DNA of 64,000 nt, taken from the NCBI GenBank assembly GCA_965203915.1, contig OZ241918.1, forward strand, positions 1,426,001 through 1,490,000, read 5' to 3'. Positions 43,173-50,941 of this stretch are shown here, in pieces. Position numbers and translations under genes: made by a program. This DNA is from JASGCL01 sp965203915 (GTDB lineage: Bacteria; Pseudomonadota; Alphaproteobacteria; JASGCL01). How positions within the stretch are numbered: position 1 is the first letter of the stretch; each line of letters starts with the position of its first letter. The notes under the pieces were generated by a model, which saw only the letters and a program-made list of their open reading frames with translations, ran no database searches and was not told the origin of the DNA.

Positions 43173-44513
43173 ATGCAAAAGAAAAAAATTCTTATTATCA
43201 CCAACGGCACGCGCGGCGATGTTGAACCCTTCGTTGGTTTGGCACAAGGGTTGATACAAAACGGCTATCACGTTACCATCTGCGCCCCCATTAGTTTTAA
43301 AAAATTTGTCACCGACCATGGTATTGCTTATGCCTACATGAACAACGGCTTGCCAAAAATTGTGCTGTCCGAAATTGGTCGCCACATCATGGAAAGTTCG
43401 GCGTCGGTCGCGCGCTATATCCGTTCGGGTTTAAAAAGCAAAGCCGTGCTACGCCCCAGTTATCGCCGCCAGCTTGATGAAACCTTTCGCGCCGCGAAGC
43501 TGGTGAAGCCCGACCTTATTATTTTTAACCATGTCAGTATTTATGGCCACCATATTGCACGCGAATTGCGCGTGCCCGCCATGGTTGCTGTTTCATCGCC
43601 GTTGCTTATCCCGACGGGCGATGTGGCGCACCTGCTTTTTCCGCAATGGAAATTGTGGCGCGGGAAATTAGGGCGGGCTTACAATCGGCTGACCTATCGC
43701 ATTTTCTTTCTTATTGTTGAGCAGGTGACAAAATATTTGGTGCGCGAATGGCAAGATGATAATCACCTGGCGCGTTATTCTAATAAAATAGAATTTTATC
43801 GTTCGGCCCCATGGCAAGGTCGCCCCATGCCAGTGTTGTATCATTATAGTCAATCGCTTTCGCCCCACGCCAGCGATTGGGATAATAATATCCATATCAC
43901 GGGTTATTGGTTTCGCAAGGAATCGCACAAAACATGGACGCCCCCCACAAGATTGATAAATTTTATCAACGCTGGCACCCCGCCATTATATATTGGCTTT
44001 GGTTCGATGACGGCTAGCCGCCAAACCTTGAAGCGGGTGATAGATGCCATGGGCAAATTGCTGACGCAGACCGAGCACCGCGCGGTGATAGCCGCAGGGT
44101 GGAGCAAGGAAGATTGGCAAAGCATCCTGGCCGATAAAAATATTGCGGAAAAAATTTATTACCTGGATGAGGCGCCGCATGATTGGCTTTTTCCGCAAAT
44201 GGCGGGCATCATCCACCATGGCGGTGCGGGCACCACGGCGGCGGCATTTCGTGCTTTGAAACCATCTATCATCTGTCCATTTTTTGCCGACCAACATTTT
44301 TGGGCAAAGCGGATAAAGGCAACCAAAAGCGGCATGGGTCCCCTGCCCTTAAAAAAAATAAACCATGATAATTTATCGCGCGCCGTTACCAAAATTACAA
44401 CCGACCCCATTATTATTGCCAATGCCAAAAAAATTGGTCAAGCCATTAATAAGGAAGATGGTATTGCCGCCACCATCGCGATTATCAAAAAATTTATGAC
44501 GCAAAAAGCGTGA
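43173..44513 (+). CDS. UDP-glycosyltransferase-like (GT28/GT1) protein
   Basis: A 446-residue GT-B fold protein similar to sterol/lipid glucosyltransferases and MGT enzymes. It starts ILIITNGTRGDVEPFVGLAQGLIQNGYHVTICAP, the N-terminal acceptor-domain pattern. The C-terminal donor domain has PPLYIGFGSMTA and the nucleotide-sugar segment HDWLFPQMAGIIHHGGAGTTAAAFRALKPSIICPFFADQHFWAKRI. AGGGA lies upstream of the ATG. Likely product: glycosylated lipid or small molecule; substrate unknown. Confidence 0.87.
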   Translation: MQKKKILIITNGTRGDVEPFVGLAQGLIQNGYHVTICAPISFKKFVTDHGIAYAYMNNGLPKIVLSEIGRHIMESSASVARYIRSGLKSKAVLRPSYRRQLDETFRAAKLVKPDLIIFNHVSIYGHHIARELRVPAMVAVSSPLLIPTGDVAHLLFPQWKLWRGKLGRAYNRLTYRIFFLIVEQVTKYLVREWQDDNHLARYSNKIEFYRSAPWQGRPMPVLYHYSQSLSPHASDWDNNIHITGYWFRKESHKTWTPPTRLINFINAGTPPLYIGFGSMTASRQTLKRVIDAMGKLLTQTEHRAVIAAGWSKEDWQSILADKNIAEKIYYLDEAPHDWLFPQMAGIIHHGGAGTTAAAFRALKPSIICPFFADQHFWAKRIKATKSGMGPLPLKKINHDNLSRAVTKITTDPIIIANAKKIGQAINKEDGIAATIAIIKKFMTQKA

Positions 44514-44524
44514 CGAAAAAAATA

Positions 44525-45895
44525 TCACGCCGCCAGCAAAAAATCAAATATCACCTTGATATTCAACGCCACGACCAACATGGCGATAAGGCTTGCTATC
44601 ATCACCAACCACCAAGGGGAAGCAAACCGCCCCATTTTTTTTCGATTGCTGGTAAATAACACCAAGGGAATAATGGCAAAGGGCAATTGAATGCTCAACA
44701 CCACCTGGCTTAAGATAAGCAATTTGCCCGTGCCCGCCGCGCCAAACAAAATGGTGACAACCGAGGCAGGAATAATCGCAACGCCACGGGTCAGCAACCG
44801 CCGCACCCATGGTTTTAAACGCAGGCCGAGGAAACCTTCCATCACCACTTGCCCCGCCATGGTGGCGGTGATGGTTGATGAAAAACCGCAAGCCAACAAA
44901 GCCACACCAAACAACACAGGGGCAAGTTGCGACCCCAGCATGGGTTGCAACAATTCATGCGCCTGTTCTATCCCCACCAATTCGGTATGACCACCACGAA
45001 AAAATATTGACGCCGCCAACACAATGATAGCGGCATTGATGAGCAACGCCATGCTAAGCGCGACCGTCGAATCGATGGTGGCGTATTTTATGGCTTGGCG
45101 TTTGCCTTGGTCGGTTAAAGAAAAGGCGCGGGTTTGCACAATCGCCGAATGCAGATACAAATTATGTGGCATCACCGTCGCCCCCATAATACCCATTGCC
45201 AAATACAACATGTCGGGTTTGGTGATAATATCAAGGTTGGGGATAAAACCCCTTATCACCCCGCCCCATTCGGGTTGTGCCAAAATTAATTGCAAACCAA
45301 AACACACGGCAATAATTATCAAAAAACCAACAATGATGGATTCAACCCGCCTGAAGCCTTTGTTCTGCAACCACAGGATTAAGAAAACATCAAGCGCGGT
45401 TATCACCACCCCCAATGACAAGGGAATATGAAACAACAGGTTAAGGGCGATGGCGGTGCCAATGACCTCCGCCAAGTCGGTGGAGATAATTGCAATTTCC
45501 GCCATTATCCACAGGGGGAAACTAAGAATTTTTGGAAACCCGTCACGGCAAGCGCGGGCAAGGTCACGACCCGAAGCCACCCCCAAACGAATCGTCAATG
45601 CCTGCAAAATAATCGCCATGATATTAGACAACAACGCCACCACCAAAAGCGCGTAACCAAATTTCGCCCCACCGCTGAGGGCCGTTGCCCAATTGCCAGG
45701 GTCCATATACCCCACCGCCACCAAATAACCAGGGCCCATGAATGCCATGAGTTTTTTTAAAAAATGTGCCTTTTGTGGTGGATGCCCCTGACGCTGCCAC
45801 GACAATGGAATGGTGCGAAAAACCTCCGCCATGGATGGATCGTCCGAACGCAATCGCCAACCCTGATTATTTATATTTTTGATGTAATCCATCAT
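44525..45895 (-). CDS. mntH: Nramp-type divalent metal transporter (MntH)
   Basis: MntH imports Mn2+ (and Fe2+) with protons. The 456-residue protein has 11 helices and the substrate-site motif GYMDPGNWATALSGGAKFGY in helix 1 (Asp-Pro-Gly-Asn) and MGATVMPHNLYLHSA in helix 6 (Met-Pro-His). The start is the ATG pair at 45893-45890. A perfect 17-bp palindrome touches the start codon, so expression is almost certainly regulated by metal (see the separate entry). Function within the family is well established. Confidence 0.95.
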   Translation of the reverse strand: MMDYIKNINNQGWRLRSDDPSMAEVFRTIPLSWQRQGHPPQKAHFLKKLMAFMGPGYLVAVGYMDPGNWATALSGGAKFGYALLVVALLSNIMAIILQALTIRLGVASGRDLARACRDGFPKILSFPLWIMAEIAIISTDLAEVIGTAIALNLLFHIPLSLGVVITALDVFLILWLQNKGFRRVESIIVGFLIIIAVCFGLQLILAQPEWGGVIRGFIPNLDIITKPDMLYLAMGIMGATVMPHNLYLHSAIVQTRAFSLTDQGKRQAIKYATIDSTVALSMALLINAAIIVLAASIFFRGGHTELVGIEQAHELLQPMLGSQLAPVLFGVALLACGFSSTITATMAGQVVMEGFLGLRLKPWVRRLLTRGVAIIPASVVTILFGAAGTGKLLILSQVVLSIQLPFAIIPLVLFTSNRKKMGRFASPWWLVMIASLIAMLVVALNIKVIFDFLLAA

Positions 45896-45896
45896 G

Positions 45897-45933
45897 ATAG
45901 TTCTAAATGAGAAAAATTCTCATTTAGAACTAT
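45897..45933. promoter_or_regulatory. Perfect 17-bp palindrome at the mntH start
   Basis: ATAGTTCTAAATGAGAA (45897-45913), a 3-base AAA spacer, then its exact inverse (45917-45933), one base from the mntH ATG. The core TGAGAAAAATTCTCA has the TGA-N9-TCA shape of RirA and Fur-type (Fur/Mur) operators. Its outer TTCTAAA/TTTAGAA halves recall the halves of the Irr iron-control element, but in the opposite order. As mRNA it would fold into a hairpin over the ribosome binding site. Confidence 0.7.
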
Positions 45934-46072
45934 AACATAATTTATATAAAAGGCAACTGCTACGCGTCCTATCATGTCTCCCCTCATGTCTCCTTGTATT
46001 CTTGGTTGCCCATGTCTATATCCTAACCTGAAGCTTGCACCTGTTGCATGATAACAATCTTTTATATATCTT

Positions 46073-46612
46073 ATGGAAAAACAATCTATTAAAACGGCGG
46101 ACAAAAAAACCATGGCGCAACCCCTGCCGCCTTACAAACTTCACGCCGCAACCCGTATTGGCCACACCCATTTAAAGGTTGCCAATTTGGAACGCGCCCT
46201 GAGCTTTTGGCGGGATATTCTGGGGTTGGAGGTTCAGCAACAGGCTGGCGACAATGCTGCTTTTTTATCGGCGGGTGGGTATCACCATCATATCGCCCTT
46301 AATACTTGGGAAAGCAAAAATGGCGGTCCGCCCGCCGAAGGCACAACGGGGCTTTACCATGTTGCTTTGCTTTATCCTGATAGGAGATCGCTGGGCTTGG
46401 CATTAAAACGATTGATAGAATGCGGTTGGCCGTTGGATGGTGCCGCCGACCATGGCGTTTCCGAAGCATTATATTTGCGCGACCCCGATAACAATGGCGT
46501 GGAATTATACCGCGACCGCGACCCCAAGGATTGGCCCAAAGACCAGGACGGTAAATTGGCTATGCACACCAAAAGGCTTGATCTGCAGGAATTGTTGGCA
46601 AGCGCAGCATAA
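46073..46612 (+). CDS. VOC-family (glyoxalase/extradiol-dioxygenase fold) protein
   Basis: A 179-residue two-module VOC protein. Module one starts RIGHTHLKVANLERALSFWRDILGLEVQ with the metal-binding His. Module two has TTGLYHVALLYPDRRSLGLALKRLIECGWPLDGAADHGVSEALYLRDPDNNGVELYRDRD with a second His and the Glu. The pattern, with HGVSEALYLRDPDGNGVELY, is that of catechol-2,3-dioxygenase (CatE-like) members, although many VOC genes with this pattern have no proven substrate. Preceded by its own start codon at 46073; an internal ATG at codon 14 is an alternative. Confidence 0.82.
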   Translation: MEKQSIKTADKKTMAQPLPPYKLHAATRIGHTHLKVANLERALSFWRDILGLEVQQQAGDNAAFLSAGGYHHHIALNTWESKNGGPPAEGTTGLYHVALLYPDRRSLGLALKRLIECGWPLDGAADHGVSEALYLRDPDNNGVELYRDRDPKDWPKDQDGKLAMHTKRLDLQELLASAA

Positions 46613-46641
46613 TTTTTATGCTGTTATGATATAAAAAAATC

Positions 46642-47292
46642 TTAAGATAGTTTGCAAACCGTCAAGGCTTTTTGCACCGCGGGGCGCGCCAACAAATTAT
46701 CGCGCCAACGAATTATATTGGGGTAATTATGCAAACCCAACACATCCCCTGCCTTATAACCTGTTTCCAACGCCCGCACCCACGGCATGGTTGCCATGTC
46801 GGCGATGGTGAATTCGTCGCCCGCTATATAACCATGTTGCGTCAATTGTTTTTCAAGCACCGCCAGCAACCTTTTTGTTTCTTTGGTATAACGGTCAATG
46901 GCGTAGGGAACCTTCTCGGTTGCGTAAAAAGTAAAATGACCAAATTGACCAAACATCGGGCCTTGGCCACCGACTTGCCAAAACAACCACTGCAGGGTTT
47001 GACAACGTTTTGTGGGATCCTTTGGTAAAAATTGCCCAGTTTTTTCGGCAAGGTAAATAAGTATCGCCCCCGATTCCATAATCGCCAATGGCTTGCCATG
47101 ATCCCCCACGGGGTCAACGATGGCGGGGATTTTTGAATTGGGATTAATTTTTATATAATCGTCGGTAAATTGTTCACCCTTACCAATGTTGATGGTGTGG
47201 GCATCGTAGGGGATGGCCATTTCTTCCAAAGCAATCGCCACCTTCACCCCGTTGGGGGTTGCCAAAGAATAAAGTTGAATTTTGTCGGTCAT
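46642..47292 (-). CDS. Glutathione S-transferase, YfcG/YghU-type
   Basis: A 216-residue GST with the start IQLYSLATPNGVKVAIALEEMAIPYDAHTINIGKGEQFTDDYIKINPNSKIPAIVDP. The TPNG motif and NPNSKIPAIVD are those of the Nu-class, disulfide-bond oxidoreductase YfcG. The second domain shows YATEKVPYAIDRYTKETKRLLAVLEKQL and the N-capping AGDEFTIADMATMPWVRALE. Likely uses glutathione made by GshB in the same genome. Confidence 0.9.
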   Translation of the reverse strand: MTDKIQLYSLATPNGVKVAIALEEMAIPYDAHTINIGKGEQFTDDYIKINPNSKIPAIVDPVGDHGKPLAIMESGAILIYLAEKTGQFLPKDPTKRCQTLQWLFWQVGGQGPMFGQFGHFTFYATEKVPYAIDRYTKETKRLLAVLEKQLTQHGYIAGDEFTIADMATMPWVRALETGYKAGDVLGLHNYPNIIRWRDNLLARPAVQKALTVCKLS

Positions 47293-47360
47293 GAGACAAT
47301 CATTGTAGCAAAGACCAGGCAGCGAAGAAAGATGTATTATGTATTAATTGCCTTCCACCA

Positions 47361-47398
47361 CAATAATAATTATTACAATAATAATTATTACAATAATA
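47361..47398. repeat. 15-bp tandem AT repeat before tRNA-Tyr
   Basis: CAATAATAATTATTA is repeated twice in tandem and then partly a third time, directly beside the 3' end of the tRNA-Tyr gene. Each unit is itself nearly palindromic (AATAATAATTATT). It is a candidate variable-number repeat and has no evident function. Confidence 0.75.
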
Positions 47399-47404
47399 AG
47401 CAAA

Positions 47405-47490
47405 TGGTGGTGGGGGCTGGATTTGAACCAGCGTAAGCAGAAGCTAACGGATTTACAGTCCGTCCCCTTTAACCACTCGGGCACCCCACC
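47405..47490 (-). tRNA. tRNA-Tyr (anticodon GTA)
   Basis: An 86-nt class II tRNA on the minus strand with encoded CCA. The acceptor stem is GGTGGGG/CCCCACC with discriminator A. The anticodon stem ACGGA/TCCGT encloses CTGTAAA, giving GTA. A long variable arm (TAGCTTCTGCTTAC region) and the T arm GCTGG-TTCAAAT-CCAGC complete it. All parts pair well. Confidence 0.96.
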
Positions 47491-47982
47491 ATAATTGACA
47501 ATATTTCCTGATAATATCGGTTGGCAAACAATCTAATATAATCCGTCACAATATTGCGGTAAATTAGGCGATAAATTATCGCCACCCATTTGTCAATTGT
47601 TGTTTCCAGCCTTTGCCATTATTAAAAAAAACCTATCACAAGCCCCCTATTTGTTTTCATGATTATTTGCTTTTATCCTCGGTCATTGCCATAATGAATA
47701 TATATTAAAAAACAAACAACATGCGTCAACTATATTTTAGAAATAACTAGCAATTGATTGTTATAAAAAAAGAATTATATTCTATATATTTTGAAAAAAA
47801 TAGAATATAATTATTTATATATCGATTTTTTTCTAAAAAATAGAAAAAAATTCTATTTTTTAGAAAGAATCGCTTGACTCGCCTCTTGCTATTTTATAAA
47901 CAATTTTTGAAATAAACAATTTTGGCGGTCAAAGAAAAAAACTGGCAATCAAAATGAAACAACAACAGCTAAGAAAAAATAT
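47491..47982. other. Long AT-rich intergenic region upstream of the TSUP gene
   Basis: About 490 bp with no convincing reading frame on either strand. The left part is moderately AT-rich. The right part (47750-47900) has repeated TAGAA/TTCTA elements and the 15-bp palindrome at 47831-47865. The TSUP gene promoter is presumably here. No RNA gene recognised. Confidence 0.45.
47831..47865. promoter_or_regulatory. Perfect 15-bp palindrome upstream of the TSUP gene
   Basis: TTCTAAAAAATAGAA (47831-47845), five A residues, then its exact inverse TTCTATTTTTTAGAA (47851-47865). The symmetry continues imperfectly outward as CGATT...AATCG (about 47823-47871). It lies about 115 bp upstream of the next start codon. 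The TTCTA/TAGAA halves resemble those in the mntH palindrome, though the cores differ. Operator or transcript hairpin; unresolved. Confidence 0.55.
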
Positions 47983-48879
47983 ATGAAAAAAAATAAACAA
48001 AAAAAATCTTCGGGCGACACGCCAAAAGATTCAGCCATCAATAAAAAATTATTTGCGGGAGCAATCATTGCCTTCTTGGCGGTTATGCTTTCCACCGTAT
48101 GGTATGCGGTTACCAAGCAGGGGGATAGCTTTGACAACCATCTTCTGCTAACCGGGTTTTTGGTTGGCATTGTGGCGCAAACGGTTGATGGTGCCTTGGG
48201 CATGGCTTATGGTGTTACCTCCAGCAGTTTTTTACTTGCCACGGGGTCGTCGCCACTCATTGCCACGGCGTCGGTGCATATTGCCGAAATTTTTACCACG
48301 GGGGCATCGGCCCTCAGCCACTGGTATTTTCGCAATATTAATAAAAAAGTTTTTATCCGCCTTGTGCTGGGCGGTATCGCTGGTGCCCTGTTCGGGGTTT
48401 ATGTGGTGGTTAATTTTGACGGCAAGGCTCTGAAGCCTTATATCAGTGGTTATTTGCTATTAATGGGCATTTATATCCTGTTCCGTGCTTTCCGCCGTTA
48501 TCAATTAAAAATCGTGCAAAGCCTAAAAGAAATCCCTTACCTTGGGTTTGTTGCTGGCTTTTTTGATTCAATCGGTGGCGGTGGTTGGGGACCAATTTTA
48601 ACCACCACCATGTTGGGCCAGGGGCGTGATCCACGCACCACGATTGGCACTGTTAATAGTGCTGAATTTTTCATCACTACCGCCAGCGGCACAGCCTTCT
48701 TTACTATCGTTGGCCTGCAAAGTTATGAAATTGTTATCGGCTTGATATTGGGGGGTGTTTTTATATCGCCCTTTGCCGCCAAGTTCGTCAACCATGTGCC
48801 ACAAAAGGTTTTGTTTATTCTTGTCGGTTTGTTAATCACAGGCCTAAGCATATTCAACTTGATAAAAGCCTTGTCATAA
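47983..48879 (+). CDS. TSUP-family membrane permease (TauE/SafE type)
   Basis: A 298-residue membrane protein with eight or so helices. Family segments are VGIVAQTVDGALGMAYGVTSSSFLLATG, ASVHIAEIFTTGASALSHWYFRN and, in the second half, FVAGFFDSIGGGGWGPILTTTMLGQGRDPRTTIGTVNSAEFFITTASGTAFF. These are the two repeats of the DUF81/TauE fold. Members move sulfite, sulfonates or other anions; which one cannot be told. The N-terminal 20 residues are strongly basic. It is followed by a hairpin and a peroxiredoxin gene. Confidence 0.88.
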   Translation: MKKNKQKKSSGDTPKDSAINKKLFAGAIIAFLAVMLSTVWYAVTKQGDSFDNHLLLTGFLVGIVAQTVDGALGMAYGVTSSSFLLATGSSPLIATASVHIAEIFTTGASALSHWYFRNINKKVFIRLVLGGIAGALFGVYVVVNFDGKALKPYISGYLLLMGIYILFRAFRRYQLKIVQSLKEIPYLGFVAGFFDSIGGGGWGPILTTTMLGQGRDPRTTIGTVNSAEFFITTASGTAFFTIVGLQSYEIVIGLILGGVFISPFAAKFVNHVPQKVLFILVGLLITGLSIFNLIKALS

Positions 48880-48896
48880 ATTATACTTATTAAACT

Positions 48897-48941
48897 AACT
48901 TTTCCCCCGTTTGCTAAAAAAATAGCCGACGGGGGGAAAGT
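48897..48941. promoter_or_regulatory. Long GC/AT hairpin between TSUP and peroxiredoxin genes
   Basis: AACTTTTCCCCCGT (48897-48910) pairs, with one mismatch, with ACGGGGGGAAAGT (48929-48941). Inside is a second short stem GCTA/TAGC around six A residues. It ends 29 bp before the peroxiredoxin ATG. No T-run follows on either side, so a simple intrinsic terminator is unlikely; a leader structure or operator is possible. Confidence 0.45.
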
Positions 48942-48970
48942 CAATATTACCATTTGTGAAAGTTACCATC

Positions 48971-49627
48971 ATGTTAAAAATAAACGACACCGCACCCGAT
49001 TTCACCGCCGACACCACCGAAGGGGTAATAAAATTCCACGATTATATCGATGGCCATTGGGGCATGTTTGTCTCGCACCCCAAGGACTTCACCCCCGTTT
49101 GCACCACCGAATTGGGTTCGATGGCGAAGTTAAAACCCGAATTTGATAAACGCGACGTCAAAATGATCGGTATATCGGTTGACCCCGTCACCGACCATAA
49201 GAAATGGAAGGCGGATATTGAAAAAGTCAGCGGCGCCCATGTTACCTATCCCATGATTGGCGACCCCGAATTAAAAATTGCCAAATTATACGGCATGTTG
49301 CCCGCCACGGCTGGCGACAAAAGTGACGGCCGCACCCCGCAAGATAACGCGACCGTGCGTAATGTTTTTATCATCGGGCCTGATAAAAAAATAAAATTGA
49401 TATTGATATACCCCATGACGGCGGGGCGCAATTTTTTTGAAATTTTGCGCGTCATCGATAGTTTGCAATTATCCATCAGCCAATCCCTGGCAACCCCCGC
49501 CAATTGGCAACCAGGGGACGATGCTATCATCATGGGTTCGGTTTCTGACGCCGATGCGAAAATAAAATTTCCTGCTGGCTGGCAAACCCCAACGCCCTAT
49601 ATTCGTTTGGTAAAAACCAGCAAGTAG
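48971..49627 (+). CDS. 1-Cys peroxiredoxin (Prx6 type)
   Basis: A 218-residue peroxidase that reduces hydrogen peroxide or organic peroxides. It shows APDFTADTTEG, SHPKDFTPVCTTELGSMAKL (peroxidatic Cys within the PxxxTxxC motif), GISVDPVTDHKKWKADI, VRNVFIIGPDKKIKLILIYPMTAGRNFFEILRVIDSLQL and a C-terminal arm (WQPGDDAIIMGSVSDADAKIKFPAGWQTPTPYIRLVK) that marks the Prx6 subfamily. There is no second resolving cysteine in the usual place. The start at 48971 is chosen because the upstream GTG adds five residues without family support. Confidence 0.92.
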   Translation: MLKINDTAPDFTADTTEGVIKFHDYIDGHWGMFVSHPKDFTPVCTTELGSMAKLKPEFDKRDVKMIGISVDPVTDHKKWKADIEKVSGAHVTYPMIGDPELKIAKLYGMLPATAGDKSDGRTPQDNATVRNVFIIGPDKKIKLILIYPMTAGRNFFEILRVIDSLQLSISQSLATPANWQPGDDAIIMGSVSDADAKIKFPAGWQTPTPYIRLVKTSK

Positions 49628-49643
49628 TTTTTGTCATTGTTAC

Positions 49644-50249
49644 ATGGCTAAACCACCCGTTGCCAACCCGATTGTCGCCAAGCCCATAACCCCCGCCCGC
49701 TTACAAAATTATGCCCTGTGGTATTTGCAAAAACAATTTCCGTCAAAAAATTGGTTGAGGAAAAAACTGGTCCAATTTTCAAGCCAAAAAAAACCCACCG
49801 ACCAAGCCATGCAAGATATTTTGCCGATGGTTGATAACTTGCTGGCATTATTAGAAAAAGAAAATATCATCGATGATAAACGCCTGGCCGCCAGTTTGGC
49901 GCGCCAGTGGCAAGAACGTTTGATGCCATTTCGCAAAATTGAAAGCAAATTAATGGCCAAGGGTTTTGAACGCGAGACTATCGAAAATATCAAAAACCAA
50001 TTGGAAAATAACAACCAGCTGGCCGACGAAGAAACCATGGCGCGCGATTATGCGGCGCGTAAAAAATTGGGCGCATGGCGCGTGGCCCAGGAAGGATCCG
50101 ACACAGAAAACAACGAAGACAACGAAGACAAGAACGGCAACGCAAGCAAGCAAACGAAAGCGCAAAAAAATTATCAAAAGGATCTGGCAAAAATGGCGCG
50201 CGCGGGTTTTTCCTATAACGCGGCGCAAAAGGCATTAAAGAAAGATTAG
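49644..50249 (+). CDS. recX: Regulatory protein RecX
   Basis: RecX blocks extension of RecA filaments. The 201-residue protein shows PARLQNYALWYLQKQFPSKNWLRKKLVQFSSQ, NIIDDKRLAASLARQWQERLMPFRKIESKLMAKGFERETIENI and a third repeat near the end (KMARAGFSYNAAQKALKK), the three-helix repeats of RecX. The linker before the last repeat is acidic and low complexity. recA is not in the window. It lies 16 bp after the peroxiredoxin gene. Confidence 0.85.
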   Translation: MAKPPVANPIVAKPITPARLQNYALWYLQKQFPSKNWLRKKLVQFSSQKKPTDQAMQDILPMVDNLLALLEKENIIDDKRLAASLARQWQERLMPFRKIESKLMAKGFERETIENIKNQLENNNQLADEETMARDYAARKKLGAWRVAQEGSDTENNEDNEDKNGNASKQTKAQKNYQKDLAKMARAGFSYNAAQKALKKD

Positions 50250-50521
50250 TGAGTCGCTATGTAATAGGAATGATAAAGCCGATAAACAAGCACCATCAAG
50301 CCAATGGCACTGGCGGTTATTGACCAACGCCAATGATTAAAAACATGGGAACGGGCATCATTAAAACTTGATTCGTTGTCTTTTTTTATTCTTTTAACAT
50401 CCCTGATGATGTTAACATGGGTGGCGTCGTTACGTTGCAACCCCGCCTTAACTTCTTGAATAATAAGGCGAACCTCGGCTATTTCCTCGGCTATGTCGTG
50501 AATATTTGTGTTAGATTTCAT
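50246..50521 (-). CDS. Small coiled-coil/single-helix membrane protein (pair member A)
   Basis: A 91-residue hypothetical. The ATG at 50521 follows GGGGGACAAG. The first 60 residues (IAEEIAEVRLIIQEVKAGLQRNDATHVNIIRDVKRIKKDNESSF) are heptad-like and charged; the last 25 (WRWSITASAIGLMVLVYRLYHSYYI) form a membrane helix. It is a distant relative of the next gene: both share an ...RND.TH..I...V segment and a C-terminal helix. The plan resembles phage XhlA-type holin-associated proteins, but I cannot confirm that. It overlaps the end of recX by 4 bp, convergently. Confidence 0.6.
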   Translation of the reverse strand: MKSNTNIHDIAEEIAEVRLIIQEVKAGLQRNDATHVNIIRDVKRIKKDNESSFNDARSHVFNHWRWSITASAIGLMVLVYRLYHSYYIATH

Positions 50522-50537
50522 CTTGTCCCCCCATTGT

Positions 50538-50828
50538 TTAGAAAGCGGCAATCAAAAAACGAATCGCCTTATCATACCATTCATAGGGTAAGCTAAAGCC
50601 AACCGCGGTAAGGCTTAAAACAAAACTTAAGCGAATAAACATGGTTGATTGCCGATTAAATTCGGCAATTTTGCGTTGGTTAAAATTGGTAATATCAACC
50701 ACTTGCTTGACTATCACATCATGGGTTTTGTCATTACGGGCAATATGATTGCGCAAATCATGCAATTCCTTTTTAATCTCTTGGATTTTATCATGCTGTT
50801 GCTGATAATCATTTTTATATTCTGTCAT
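50538..50828 (-). CDS. Small coiled-coil/single-helix membrane protein (pair member B)
   Basis: A 96-residue hypothetical whose N-terminal helix (DKIQEIKKELHDLRNHIARNDKTHDVIVKQVVDITNF) aligns with its neighbour at ELHDLRNHIARNDKTHDVIVKQV, followed by a C-terminal hydrophobic stretch (RLSFVLSLTAVGFSLPYEWYDKAIRFLIAAF). The two genes are 16 bp apart and probably cotranscribed. Both sit between recX and carA, where neither is part of the usual conserved order. Confidence 0.6.
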   Translation of the reverse strand: MTEYKNDYQQQHDKIQEIKKELHDLRNHIARNDKTHDVIVKQVVDITNFNQRKIAEFNRQSTMFIRLSFVLSLTAVGFSLPYEWYDKAIRFLIAAF

Positions 50829-50941
50829 GGCGTTATGGGCATTATGATTATAATAAAATTATTGATAGGGGTCTCCGTGATTTGTCTTACAAACAATATT
50901 TTGTCTAGTTTGTCATCTATTTAACATTTTATTTGTTATTA

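Noticed and set aside
45495..45515. DnaA-box-like TTATCCACA in mntH
   Set aside because: A single match inside a coding sequence, without neighbouring boxes or an AT-rich unwinding region, is not an origin.
47170..47436. 88-codon plus-strand frame across the GST gene start and tRNA-Tyr
   Set aside because: It runs into the tRNA gene, and overlaps the well-supported GST gene.
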